64,000 nucleotides of DNA from Anaerolineae bacterium (lineage in GTDB: Bacteria; Chloroflexota; Anaerolineae; DRVO01). The notes under the pieces were generated by a model. It was not told the origin of the DNA and ran no database searches. It saw only the letters and a list, made by a program, of their open reading frames with translations. The stretch lies in contig JABLXR010000001.1 in the NCBI GenBank assembly GCA_013178015.1, positions 118,526 through 182,525 on the forward strand, given 5' to 3'. Of the stretch, positions 1 through 8,209 are shown piece by piece. Position 1 is the first letter of the stretch, and each line of letters starts with the position of its first letter. Made by a program: the position numbers and the translations under genes.

Positions 1-975
1 CAGCAAGAGCATCACCAGGGCCTCCCATCGGTGGCGCCCCAGGAAGGCTAGGGGCGCGGCCAGCAACAACGTCGCCCCCGGCCAGGCCACCAGCGTCTTT
101 ACCAACGCGTCGGCGTTGTCGCCCAGGTTGTCTATCGCGTCGTTCGTGCTGAACTCGCGTCCCCATTCCACCCCCCGCTCGCCGAAGCCGATGAAGTCCC
201 AGCGGGAGTAGGCCTGGTGGGGGAATCGGAGTGGGTGCCCGGTGAGCGCCACGTTGTACCCCAGCCCCAGCAGGAAAAGCAGGCCCGCCGGGACCACCAG
301 ATGCGCCAGCCGGCTTAGCCTCCCCCTCCGGTCCACCGCCAAAGTCCGAAGGCCATCCACAACGGCCACCGCGCCGATAAGCGACACCGGCAGAACGTTG
401 TACGGCCGGATGAGGAACAGGAGTCCGATCCCTACGCCCGCCAGGCGGTACCGACCCGCCATCACCTTCGGCGAGACCGGGGCTCGCGGCGTGAGGACGC
501 CCAGCAAGAACGTGAGCGTGGCCACCAGCGCCGGGGCGTGACTCATGAGGCTGGCCGACATCAGCAAGGTGAAGGGACTGACCGCGAACGCCGACGTGGC
601 CAGCAGCGCTGTCCGCCGGGAGAACAGCCTCTCCGCCAGGCGGTGGAGCAGAAGCACGCAGGCGGCTCCCAGCAACGGGTTGACCAGCCAGGGCACGCCC
701 GCGGCCTCCCCGACGGCCATCAGCGCCGAAGTGCCCGGAGTGTACTTCCCATACCACTTGCCGTTGTTGACGATGAACTCGTGGTCGAAGAAGCCGCGCA
801 CACTCTCGGGCAAGGAGGGAAGGTAGAGACGCCCGGCCGCCAGCACCCGGGCTTGGAAGAGGTAAGCCACTTCGTCCTGGCAGTGAGGCATCCCCTCCAG
901 GATGTCCGCCGCCGTGTAAGCCGATGCTCCCAGCACCAGAAGCGCCAGGGATAACACGATCGCCCGCTTACTCAT
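1..975 (-). CDS. GT39/PMT-like membrane glycosyltransferase, C-terminus cut by window edge
   Basis: The N-terminal 325 codons of a multi-pass membrane protein are present; the reading frame stays open to base 1, so the C-terminus is outside the window. It begins MSKRAIVLSLALL, a hydrophobic first helix, followed by an acidic loop CQDEVAYLFQARVLAAGRL. That Asp-Glu loop after helix 1 is typical of GT-C glycosyltransferases (ArnT/PMT type), which move sugars from a polyprenyl-phosphate donor on the outer membrane face. Several further hydrophobic segments follow (for example VVPAGLLFLLGLG). A good promoter lies upstream (1022-1050). The donor and acceptor sugars cannot be told. The GT-C assignment is solid at fold level only. 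Confidence 0.75.
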   Translation of the reverse strand, partial: MSKRAIVLSLALLVLGASAYTAADILEGMPHCQDEVAYLFQARVLAAGRLYLPSLPESVRGFFDHEFIVNNGKWYGKYTPGTSALMAVGEAAGVPWLVNPLLGAACVLLLHRLAERLFSRRTALLATSAFAVSPFTLLMSASLMSHAPALVATLTFLLGVLTPRAPVSPKVMAGRYRLAGVGIGLLFLIRPYNVLPVSLIGAVAVVDGLRTLAVDRRGRLSRLAHLVVPAGLLFLLGLGYNVALTGHPLRFPHQAYSRWDFIGFGERGVEWGREFSTNDAIDNLGDNADALVKTLVAWPGATLLLAAPLAFLGRHRWEALVMLLL

Positions 976-1021
976 CCTAACTCGCCGGCCAACTCCATCC
1001 ACACCGTCTGTCCGAGCGCAG

Positions 1022-1050
1022 ATCATAGCGAGGCCGAGGGAAGCCCACAA
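1022..1050 (-). promoter_or_regulatory. Sigma70-type promoter for the GT39-like gene
   Basis: Read on the minus strand: TTGTGG (1050-1045), a 17-nt spacer and TATGAT (1027-1022). The predicted transcript start is near 1015, about 40 nt before the ATG at 975. The -10 matches 5 of 6 consensus bases. Confidence 0.5.
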
Positions 1051-1190
1051 CCGCCGGTGCTCAGGCGGCAGTCGTACGGGGCAGACCCGCGTAGGTGGTT
1101 CCTTCACAAGCTCTAGGGCTAGGCTCTTCGGCCGGCTGCGCGGCCAAGGCGATGGCGCTCAAGTCCCTCTCGAGCAGCCCGGGCCCCCAG

Positions 1191-1282
1191 GCGCATGGAC
1201 ACAGGGCACGCTCACGCGCGCACTCCTTCTTCCCGAGGAGTCCGCGCCCCCAGGCGCGGCCGGCGCATGGACACAGGGCACG
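1191..1282. repeat. Direct repeat pair, 20 bp exact, period 72
   Basis: The sequence gcgcatggacacagggcacg occurs at 1191-1210 and again at 1263-1282. Flanks are similar but diverged (CCCCCAGGCG before, GGCGCGCAC-like after), so this looks like an old tandem duplication of about 72 bp. A perfect 7-bp-stem hairpin (1242-1259) lies between the copies. Confidence 0.65.
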
Positions 1283-1456
1283 GGCGGGCGCGCACTTCTC
1301 GAAGGAGGGCGTACCGGCGATCCAGCCGGGGCCCGCTCCCGCAGTCTGAGCGCCGGTGCTGCTCCAAATCCGTCCCCTTGATCCTGAGCTGTTACCGGCA
1401 GCCTACCTGGAGCAGAGATACAGTCGGCAGCCAGATGGGCAGGGGGAGGCACGGAG

Positions 1457-2593
1457 TCAGCCGGACAACGGAAGAGGCATCTGCATCGGGGGACGTCGGC
1501 CAGCCAGCAGCACGAAGGGAGCGCATGTCTCGGCTCGCATCCCCAAGCGCGCCAACTGGGTCAAATCGCGGATGGTAGCATGGCGGCGGGCCTCCAGCAG
1601 CCGCCGGGCGCCGGTGGGGCCGATCCCTGGCACCCGCACCAGAGCCTGCCGGCTGGCGGTGTTGACCTCCACCGGAAAGCGCTCCGGGTGCCTCAGCGCC
1701 CAGGCCAGCTTCGGGTCCATGCCACTTTCCAGATCCCCCTGGTCGTCGTACGGGATCTCATCGGCGGAGAAACCGTACTCCCGCAGCAGAGCATCCGCTT
1801 GATACAGGCGACGCTCCCGAGCTGGGGCCATGGGGGGCACATCCTGCAGAGGCGAATCGGGCACGGGCCGGAAGGGGCTGTAGTAGGCGCGGCGGAGCCC
1901 ATAGCCCCGATAGAGCCCATCGGCGCAGGCCAGCAGCTCCCGATCGCTCTCCCCTGCCGACCCGGCCACGAACTGGGTGGTGGGGCCGGCAGGCGCGAAC
2001 CCGGGGATGCGCGCCCTGAGTGCCCGCATCCGGTCCATCAGCCCCAGCAGCGCCCCGAAGTCCTTGTCGGGCGCGATCCGGCCGAGGCGAGCGGGGTTGG
2101 GTGCCTCCAGATTCACCGAGATGCGGTCCGCTATGAGGCCGGCGCGCTCTACCTGGTCGTCCGTGGCGCCAGGCATCACCTTCAGGTGCACATAGCCGGT
2201 GAACTGATAGCGGCCTCGCACGATCTCCACCGTGTCCAGTAGCCGATCCATGGTGCGCACCGAGTCGCCGCACAGGCCTGAACTGAGGAACAGGCCCTGA
2301 ACCAGCCCGCTCCGCCGCATGTCGTCGAAGGATCGGGCCAGTTGGTCCGGACTCAGAGTGCACCGCCGCACGCGGGCACTGGCCCGGGTGGCGCAGTAGG
2401 CGCAGTCGTTCTGACAGGCGTTGCTGAGCAGGACCTTGAGTAGAGGCACGCGTCTCCCGCCCGCCGCGGCCCGAAAGACGGCGCCGGTCAGATCCGGCCC
2501 GGGGGAGCATGCCAGCTCAGCGGAGCTGGCCTCCACGCAGGCTGCTCCCACCAGCAGCTCCAGCTTCTCATCCACGCCCAGAGCCCGCACCAT
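1457..2593 (-). CDS. Putative DNA modification/repair radical SAM protein (UDG-linked type)
   Basis: A 378-residue radical SAM enzyme. The cluster motif CQNDCAYC (C60, C64, C67; CX3CX2C) binds the 4Fe-4S cluster that cleaves S-adenosylmethionine. The C-terminus (about 308-335, VNTASRQALVRVPGIGPTG) is a helix-hairpin-helix DNA-binding motif of the kind found at the end of competence and repair proteins. This combination is characteristic of the radical SAM family usually found beside an unusual uracil-DNA glycosylase-like gene. That partner is not adjacent here, and the substrate of the family is unknown. I chose the ATG at 2593 (MVRALGVDEKLELL); the frame is open further upstream to 2668 but runs into the repeat at 2642-2752. 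Family call firm, function inferred. Confidence 0.8.
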   Translation of the reverse strand: MVRALGVDEKLELLVGAACVEASSAELACSPGPDLTGAVFRAAAGGRRVPLLKVLLSNACQNDCAYCATRASARVRRCTLSPDQLARSFDDMRRSGLVQGLFLSSGLCGDSVRTMDRLLDTVEIVRGRYQFTGYVHLKVMPGATDDQVERAGLIADRISVNLEAPNPARLGRIAPDKDFGALLGLMDRMRALRARIPGFAPAGPTTQFVAGSAGESDRELLACADGLYRGYGLRRAYYSPFRPVPDSPLQDVPPMAPARERRLYQADALLREYGFSADEIPYDDQGDLESGMDPKLAWALRHPERFPVEVNTASRQALVRVPGIGPTGARRLLEARRHATIRDLTQLARLGMRAETCAPFVLLAGRRPPMQMPLPLSG

Positions 2594-2641
2594 GACCCCA
2601 GTATAAGAACGTATGTTCTCACCGTCAAGAGGAGCACCGCA

Positions 2642-2752
2642 GGGGGAGACGCGGAGACACGGAGACACGGAGAGGGGGAGACTGGTCAGTCACTCCCGTC
2701 TCCGCGTCTCCCGGTCTCCGTGTCTCCCCCTCTCCCCGTCGCCGCGTCTCCC
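2642..2752. repeat. Palindromic repeat built of GGAGACACGGAGACACGG-type words
   Basis: The left arm (2642-2682) is made of reiterated GGAGACRCGGAGACAC words; the right arm (2698-2752) is their reverse complement (GTCTCCGCGTCTCCCGGTCTCCGTG). About 15 nt separate the arms. RNA from either strand would fold into a long imperfect hairpin. It sits in the 179-bp gap between two same-strand genes, and its left edge touches the 5' leader of the radical SAM gene. It resembles the small palindromic, probably non-autonomous, repeats dispersed in many bacterial genomes; no transposase is present. Confidence 0.7.
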
Positions 2753-2772
2753 CTGCGCTCTCGGCGATGAGA

Positions 2773-3903
2773 TCAGTACTCCCCGTACATGCGCGCGGCT
2801 TCGACCAAGGCGCGGATGTTCTCGTCCGGGGTATCCCGGCCACACTGGTCCCCGGTGGAGAGAATGAACCCGCCGCCATGTCCCGCCGCCTCTATCGCCT
2901 CCCTCGAGGCTCGCATCACTTCCTCGGGCGTCCCCCGGAGCATCACATCGGTGGTGTGCAGGTTGCCCATGAGAGCGATCCGGTCGCCGTAGGTGCGCTT
3001 GAGCTCGGCCAGGTCGCAGTCGCCCATAGGAGGGACTTCCAGGGGGTTGATGCAGTCCAGATCGGTCTCCTCAGCGCACCACCGCACCAGGTCCCGCTCT
3101 ATCCCGCAGGAGTGCAGCATGGTGGGCACCCCGGCCTGCTTCGCCATGGCCGTTAGTGCCTTGATGGTGGGCAGGGAGAGCTCACGAGCAATCCGGGGCG
3201 ACTGGAGGGTGATGGTGCCTGAGCCTCCCAGGAGCACGAAGTCGGGACGCTCCTGGAGGATCATCTCCATCTGCGTCACCGCCAATCGGTGGTGGAGCTG
3301 CCGCAGGGCCTCGATCAGGTCGTGTTTCTCATAGTACCAGTAGGCCAAGTCCGCCAGACTGCCCTTGAACAGCCCGTACCATGACTGGAACCCGGGGTAG
3401 CCCATCGCCACCCCGAAGATGCCCAGGTCGCCCCACTCCTCCCGCTGCTGGCGCAGCAGGGAGGGGTTGTACCCCAACGGCGGCGCCATCCACTTCTCCA
3501 CCAGGTCCCACCTGGCCTCGAGGTCCTCGATGGGCTTCTCGGTGACGGTGGGCGGATCTCCCTCGTAGTACGTAGTGACCGATCGCCAGGGAAGCCGATC
3601 CAGCAGCCCCCTCACCATCACCACCCAGCGGCCATCTCCCTTCCGGATGTCTTCAATGGCCTGGTAACGCTCGCCCGGGTACTGGAACTGCATGTCTCCG
3701 TACGTGAACCAACCATCTATCCCGAAGTAGCGCACCGCCTCGGTGTAGGCCTGCCACAGGGGAGGCTGGCGGAAGTAGTACACCTCCCAGAAGGGCTTGC
3801 CCGTCAGCCGGCTGGGCACCATATTGGAGATGTCGGGCGTGGCCGGCACCCGGTCGGGCATGCCACCCGTCATGGCAATTAGCATCCGCTCGCGTGAAGT
3901 CAT
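2773..3903 (-). CDS. Uroporphyrinogen decarboxylase (URO-D) family protein
   Basis: A 376-residue TIM-barrel protein of the URO-D/MtaA/CmuA superfamily. It carries the zinc-binding motif HSCG (H264, C266) typical of the corrinoid methyltransferase branch rather than true heme-pathway HemE. The C-terminus GGFILSTGDQCGRDTP is also the methyltransferase-like form. Members often move methyl groups between methylated donors and corrinoid proteins, but many in heterotroph catabolic clusters have no known substrate. No corrinoid protein is encoded nearby. The ATG at 3903 follows GGATGGTGAG. The gene lies upstream of the radical SAM gene on the same strand, separated by a palindromic repeat, so co-transcription is doubtful. 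Confidence 0.8.
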   Translation of the reverse strand: MTSRERMLIAMTGGMPDRVPATPDISNMVPSRLTGKPFWEVYYFRQPPLWQAYTEAVRYFGIDGWFTYGDMQFQYPGERYQAIEDIRKGDGRWVVMVRGLLDRLPWRSVTTYYEGDPPTVTEKPIEDLEARWDLVEKWMAPPLGYNPSLLRQQREEWGDLGIFGVAMGYPGFQSWYGLFKGSLADLAYWYYEKHDLIEALRQLHHRLAVTQMEMILQERPDFVLLGGSGTITLQSPRIARELSLPTIKALTAMAKQAGVPTMLHSCGIERDLVRWCAEETDLDCINPLEVPPMGDCDLAELKRTYGDRIALMGNLHTTDVMLRGTPEEVMRASREAIEAAGHGGGFILSTGDQCGRDTPDENIRALVEAARMYGEY

Positions 3904-3932
3904 CTCACCATCCCATCCATAGGGGAGATCTC

Positions 3933-4018
3933 ACCGCAGAGAGCGCAGAGAGAAGGGGAGGAGAAGAAGGGGCGAAGAGTCAATGCGTCTTCTCTGCGAT
4001 CTCTGCGATCTCTGCGGT
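3933..4018. repeat. Palindromic repeat of CGCAGAGA words
   Basis: The left arm ACCGCAGAGAGCGCAGAGAG (from 3933) and the right arm CTCTGCGATCTCTGCGGT (to 4018) are imperfect reverse complements, separated by a purine-rich loop of about 45 nt. The element fills the gap between the URO-D-like gene and the ThuA fusion gene. It differs in sequence from the palindrome at 2642-2752, so it is a second repeat family. Confidence 0.7.
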
Positions 4019-4044
4019 AGAATCCCCTTCCCTGCGACGATTCC

Positions 4045-5712
4045 CTACCAGTACGTCGGCTTCTCCGGCCGACCGGACTCGGCGGACCGGTTCGCGGCCT
4101 CGATCACACCAATCACCCGCGCTGCGGACTCCGGGGTCACAGGCACTGGATCGCCCAGGATGAGGTGATCCGCCAGGCGGCGGTACAGGTCCTCCACCTG
4201 TGACCAGTCCGACCAGGTATGCGGCCCCTTCTTCGCGGGCCGGTAAGGGAGCAGCTCCTCGGCCATGCCGTCCTGGCCCGCCCGGTAGACGAGTACGTTG
4301 CCGCCGATGTCGCGGTGAGGCGGTCGCACCTCCACCGCGCCCCGGGTGCCCAGTAGCCGCATGTAGGCCTTGCGCGAGGCGGAAAGCGTGCCGAACTCGA
4401 TGTCCATCAGCTGGCCCCCGGAGAACTTCACTACCATCTTGGCCGCGTCGGCCACGTTGACATCGAACCAGCGGCGCTTCTGCGTCCACGCACTCACGGC
4501 CACGACGTCATCGCGGATGAGGTTCAGGCCCCAGTCCACCCCGTGCGCCCCCCAGTCGTGCATCAGCCCCCCGGACACGTCCTTGTCCGACCGCCACCAG
4601 TAGCCCGGGTGGCCATACCCCGCCAGGAACAGCTCGTACAGGTAGGGCTCCCCTATCTCACCCGACTCGGCCACCGTCCTCACGGCCATATAGTCGCGGT
4701 CCCAGCGGCGGTTGTGGAAGACAGTCAGAGTCAGCCCCTTCGCCGCTGCCTTCTCGATGAGCCCGGCCGCCTCAGCCCCTGTGATGGTGAAGGGCTTCTC
4801 CACCATCACGTGTTTGCCCCCGTCCAGCAGCCGGTGGGTCACTGATGCGTGGGCGTTGTGGGGAACTATGACCACCGCCAGGTCCACCTCGGGATCGGAG
4901 GCGATCTGCAGCGGATCGGTGCAGGTGCGTATGCCGGGCCAGTGCTCGGCGGCCAGCTCCATCTGCTTCGGGTTCAGGTCACACGCCGCCACCAGGGTGA
5001 TCCCCGGGGTAACAGTCGCCAGCGTGCCGTGGAAGTGCCCCATGCCGAACTGGTTGCCGTAGCCGACCAGGGCTAGGCGCACATCCGGCCCCGGCCGCTG
5101 GCCCAGAGCCCACCGCGTGCCGTGGCAGGTCAGATCGAGGAAGTTGGCGTCGGCCAGGGCGCGCTTGTCGTGCCCCAGGCCCAGGTAGAACACCCGACCG
5201 TCGCCTTGTTGGCGCACCCAGGATATGGGCACCGGTTGGCCCAACTGGCGCGCCTCCAACAGGGGGTGGAAGTCGCACCGCTGCGTCACCAGGTAAAGCT
5301 CGTCCTCGATGGTGAACGACTCCGGGGCCCGTCGGGTGATCATGTGCTCGCGGTCCACCGTCCAGACGGTGAAGGGCATGCGCGGCGGGTGGCCGTTGAA
5401 GTCCGCCCCCAGAAGCTCATGGTAGATGCGGTTCTGGGGAAATGCGGCCATGCCCCCGTGCAGCACCACCAGAGCCCCGCCGGCTTCCACCCAGGAGACC
5501 AGCGACCGGGCCTGATCGTCCGTCATTTCGCCCCGGTCGCTATAGACCAGGAGCAGGTCGTACCCACCCAGGTGGCTGAAGGCGTCCATCTCAGTGGCCT
5601 TCTCCACTGTGGCAATTCCGCGCCGCTCCAACTCTCTAGAGACGACCCCAAAAGCATGGTCCGCCGGGTGGAACCCTCCGAAGCTGCGCGCGAACATCAG
5701 TCCCTTCTTCAT
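4045..5712 (-). CDS. ThuA domain fused to Gfo/Idh/MocA oxidoreductase
   Basis: A 555-residue fusion. Residues 1-205 form a ThuA-like domain (a class I glutamine-amidotransferase fold linked to sugar utilisation; note LVVLHGGMAAFPQN at 81-94). Residues 211-555 form a Gfo/Idh/MocA NAD(P)-dependent oxidoreductase with Rossmann start VRLALVGYGNQFGMGHF (211-227) and the catalytic-lysine motif EKP (305-307). The family oxidises or reduces sugars, inositols and derivatives; the substrate cannot be read from sequence. ThuA and Gfo/Idh proteins are often neighbours in sugar catabolic loci, so a fusion fits. The ATG at 5712 is preceded by GGGGGAGA. No transporter or glycosidase is adjacent. Confidence 0.85.
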   Translation of the reverse strand: MKKGLMFARSFGGFHPADHAFGVVSRELERRGIATVEKATEMDAFSHLGGYDLLLVYSDRGEMTDDQARSLVSWVEAGGALVVLHGGMAAFPQNRIYHELLGADFNGHPPRMPFTVWTVDREHMITRRAPESFTIEDELYLVTQRCDFHPLLEARQLGQPVPISWVRQQGDGRVFYLGLGHDKRALADANFLDLTCHGTRWALGQRPGPDVRLALVGYGNQFGMGHFHGTLATVTPGITLVAACDLNPKQMELAAEHWPGIRTCTDPLQIASDPEVDLAVVIVPHNAHASVTHRLLDGGKHVMVEKPFTITGAEAAGLIEKAAAKGLTLTVFHNRRWDRDYMAVRTVAESGEIGEPYLYELFLAGYGHPGYWWRSDKDVSGGLMHDWGAHGVDWGLNLIRDDVVAVSAWTQKRRWFDVNVADAAKMVVKFSGGQLMDIEFGTLSASRKAYMRLLGTRGAVEVRPPHRDIGGNVLVYRAGQDGMAEELLPYRPAKKGPHTWSDWSQVEDLYRRLADHLILGDPVPVTPESAARVIGVIEAANRSAESGRPEKPTYW

Positions 5713-5843
5713 GCCGTCTCCCCCGCCAACACCAGATTCAGGGTGGAGTCGGCCGGGATGGCCTGCCCCACGACTGGATCCGATCTGAGTGGCAGCAATC
5801 TACGCGCGGGGGATGGCAGAGTCAACGCGCATGGGGAAGCGAA

Positions 5844-5865
5844 GGGGCCCGCGCGTGCGGGCCCC
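5844..5865 (-). terminator. Perfect GC hairpin after the Cys-rich secreted protein gene
   Basis: GGGGCCCGC-GCGT-GCGGGCCCC: a 9-bp perfect stem with a 4-nt loop, 36 nt beyond the stop at 5901 of the minus-strand gene. No T-tract follows, as often in GC-rich genomes, so intrinsic termination is plausible but unproven. Confidence 0.5.
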
Positions 5866-5900
5866 GGCTGGGTGCAGGCTGACCGGGAGCGACTGAGGCG

Positions 5901-6437
5901 CTATTGTACCACGTAAGTGATATAGGTCGCCCAGTTGGCGCCAGGGAAGGGGCTCCCGGCGCCCCAAGCGGTCTCACCCTCACCGCTGCAGTCGCAACGG
6001 TCGCACAGGTCTCCACAAGGAGGGCACGGGCAGCACGAACCCCCACTATCAATCCAGGGGTAGACCTCCGCGTGAGCAGCGATGTACAACGTGGTACCGA
6101 CACCCCACGATCCAAGCGACACCCTCTTGGAGGCTCCTGGGGTGCACTCGCCCTCCCGCTTGTGCTCGAAGCGGCCTGGAATGGGATTGCCACGCGCTTG
6201 AGGAATGCTGTCGAGGCTAGTGGCCACGTGCAGGTGCGCCTCACCAATGCACCATCCCCGGCCAGCGATGGTCACGTACAGAGCCTCACTATCGTTCCAA
6301 ACGAGGACGTCACCGACATCGGTGTGCTGGCCGGCTATGAGGTCCGAGCTCATAGGACTGTCTTGCGTATGCGCCCAGGCACCCATAGGTAGGCCGACAG
6401 CCAGTACAACGAGAACAAGGATCGCCAAACGCTTCAT
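5901..6437 (-). CDS. Small secreted Cys-rich protein, unknown function
   Basis: A 178-residue protein with a clear Sec signal peptide (MKRLAILVLVVLAVGLPMGAWA, cleavage after AWA expected). The mature part contains WCIGEAHLHVATSLDSIP and GNPIPGRFEHKREG. I recognise this as a motif seen in extracellular beta-rich modules of assorted bacterial surface proteins, without a known activity. Near the C-terminus is a cysteine cluster, CCPCPPCGDLCDRCDC, that suggests disulfides or metal binding. The ATG at 6437 is supported by GGAGG 7 nt upstream. It is followed by a hairpin and stands alone; no neighbour suggests a role. Confidence 0.75.
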   Translation of the reverse strand: MKRLAILVLVVLAVGLPMGAWAHTQDSPMSSDLIAGQHTDVGDVLVWNDSEALYVTIAGRGWCIGEAHLHVATSLDSIPQARGNPIPGRFEHKREGECTPGASKRVSLGSWGVGTTLYIAAHAEVYPWIDSGGSCCPCPPCGDLCDRCDCSGEGETAWGAGSPFPGANWATYITYVVQ

Positions 6438-6934
6438 CGAAGACCTCCAGGATTGATGGTGCCAAATCGGATAGGGTTCGCACCATAATAGCATCGGAAG
6501 GTGCCTGGGCGAATAAGTGTTCGACAGGAAGTGTGTAGGAAATGCGTTAGCCCGTGCGCCCTTGGAGGCCGCGAAGACTGCTGTCGCCTGCGCCTGCTGC
6601 GCCTCGGCTGGGCGATAGCGGTCAGAGGACGACGGTGTGTGAGGCGAAGCTGTGGAGGCGGCCGATCGCCGCCACCGGGCCAGGCCCCCTCCGGGCCCTA
6701 CCTCAGCGAGAAGCGCCGGTGGGGCCGATCGCGTGAGTGCCGAATGCAGGCGAGCCAGCGCCCGGTCCGGCTGGGGGGACATGGCGGTTCGGAGCTGCAC
6801 GCTTGAGCTCGATCGGGTGGACGGCGGGCCAGCTCGGCTTGGCTCCTGCGTCAGACTGGCGGCAGCCGCCCCACGCCACCGAGCGGTTGTACTCGCTATC
6901 GACCTGCCCTCTCCAACCGCCTCGGACCGGCGGC
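6438..6934. other. Intergenic gap, GC-rich, no supported gene
   Basis: No frame here has both a ribosome binding site and a plausible protein. A weak minus-strand -10 (TATTAT, 6490-6485) lies about 50 nt upstream of the secreted-protein start, with a poor -35. Between about 6660 and 6730 is an inverted structure: CCGATCG and CCACCGG on the left, CCGGTGG and CCGATCG on the right, enclosing a GGGCC/GGCCC hairpin. I compared it mentally with RNase P, tmRNA and SRP RNA cores and found no match. Confidence 0.5.
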
Positions 6935-8119
6935 CTAGAGGCCCACCTCACTCAGATGCAGCCGCACTCCCCGACGGCGAAGATGCTCTTGCAGCGCCCC
7001 CACGTCCAGCAAGTCCGGCGTAGTCTGGGCCCGCACCGCCAGGGCTGCCGCTGCGCCGGCCGCCTGGCCCGTAAGCGCCGCCGGCGGGATCACCCGGGCC
7101 ACCTCCCAGGCGTCGCCCTCGGCATCCAGGCAGCGGCCCGCTACCACCAGGCTCTCCACTCCCTGCGGCAGCAGGGCGCCATAGGGGATCTCCCATACCG
7201 GACCGGCCCGGCGCCAATCCGCCACCAACCCGATCGAGTCCGCGCGCGCCATGCCAGCCTGTCCCGGACGCATCCCGTCGCGCCCTACGATGCGCCTGAC
7301 GGTGCGGAACTGAGGCATCGCCGGCAGCGTCACCGGGTACAGGGTCTCCCGCGTCGCCTTGCCGGATTGGTAGCAGTCGCGATAGCGCTCCCGCAGCAAG
7401 CGTCGGCCAGCAAGCACGAACTCAGTGGCATCGCGAGGACCGCATCCAGACAGCTGCGGGGCATCGCCTGGCTGACCCCGGCCGTTAGCGTCGCTGCCCA
7501 CCCAGGTCATCTTCGGCAGGGCGCTCCCGGCGCCCCCGTCCGACGCGTCTACTTCCAGCACCCAGAGGCTGAGCCAGTTGCGCCCTTCCACGCACGGGGC
7601 GCCGGCGCGCCAGGCAAGGTCGGCATCCCCGGTGGCATCCACAAGGCAGCGCCCGCGCAGCTCGCCCCGCCCGCCTTTGTTCTCCACCTCCAGCCCCACG
7701 ACCCGCCCGTTCTCTACCATCGGCCGGGTCACCAGGGTGTCCAGCCATACCTCGATGCCGGCTTCCTCTACCACTTCGTCTAGCGCCAGGGCGAACGACG
7801 CAGGGTTGAACACCACCCGGTAGCGGCTGGGCTCCTCCAGGTCCGCGCCCTCGCGCCATCCTTTGGGCACCTCGCCCGGCCCATATCTCAGGCTCAAGTG
7901 CAGGAGCTCCTCGGCGATCCCAAACGTGACCTGGGTGCCGTTGCCGTCGCACAGAGGCAGGTACACCAGGATCAGCCCGGTGGTGGCCAGGCCCCCGAGG
8001 AGCACCGTCTTCTCCACCAGGGCTACGGACACTCCGCAGCGGGCTGCCTCAATGGCGGAGGCTACTCCGGCTATGCCACCGCCAGCCACAACCACGTCGT
8101 ACTCACCCCAGTAGTGCAT
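6935..8119 (-). CDS. FAD-dependent oxidoreductase
   Basis: A 394-residue flavoprotein of the FAD_oxidored type. It starts with the dinucleotide-binding motif VVVAGGGIAGVASA (G13, G15, G18) followed by the acidic end of strand 2 (ALVEK). LVDATGDADLAWRAGAP is the second conserved FAD-contact region, and the C-terminal third has SLVVAGRCLDAEGDAWEVARV, typical of this family. Such enzymes are found in secondary catabolic loci and oxidise unknown substrates; no partner gene is adjacent. The ATG at 8119 begins MHYWGEYDVVV. The gene is on the same strand as the DUF3048 lipoprotein, 90 nt downstream of it, so they may be co-transcribed. Confidence 0.8.
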   Translation of the reverse strand: MHYWGEYDVVVAGGGIAGVASAIEAARCGVSVALVEKTVLLGGLATTGLILVYLPLCDGNGTQVTFGIAEELLHLSLRYGPGEVPKGWREGADLEEPSRYRVVFNPASFALALDEVVEEAGIEVWLDTLVTRPMVENGRVVGLEVENKGGRGELRGRCLVDATGDADLAWRAGAPCVEGRNWLSLWVLEVDASDGGAGSALPKMTWVGSDANGRGQPGDAPQLSGCGPRDATEFVLAGRRLLRERYRDCYQSGKATRETLYPVTLPAMPQFRTVRRIVGRDGMRPGQAGMARADSIGLVADWRRAGPVWEIPYGALLPQGVESLVVAGRCLDAEGDAWEVARVIPPAALTGQAAGAAAALAVRAQTTPDLLDVGALQEHLRRRGVRLHLSEVGL

Positions 8120-8209
8120 CTCCAGCCCCTGTTTGATGCCCTTACGCGCATCGGTCCTCTGTGATGACGACCTGCCCCGGCGGGACAGTCTCTTGGGCGC
8201 GGTGCCGGG

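Larger units (their letters stand above)
976..1456. other. Intergenic gap with degenerate direct repeat and GC-rich hairpin
   Basis: No convincing gene on either strand. Apart from the promoter at 1022-1050 it holds a 20-bp exact direct repeat (1191-1210 and 1263-1282, period 72), a hairpin CCGCGCC-CCCA-GGCGCGG at 1242-1259, and the 16-mer GGCTCTTCGGCCGGCT at 1122-1137. The same 16-mer recurs at 26286-26301 in another gap. Short open frames here have no ribosome binding site and no recognisable product. Confidence 0.6.

Noticed and set aside
6560..6830. Structured RNA such as RNase P RNA in a GC-rich gap
   Set aside because: The conserved core motifs of RNase P, tmRNA and SRP RNA are not present; only local GC hairpins are visible.
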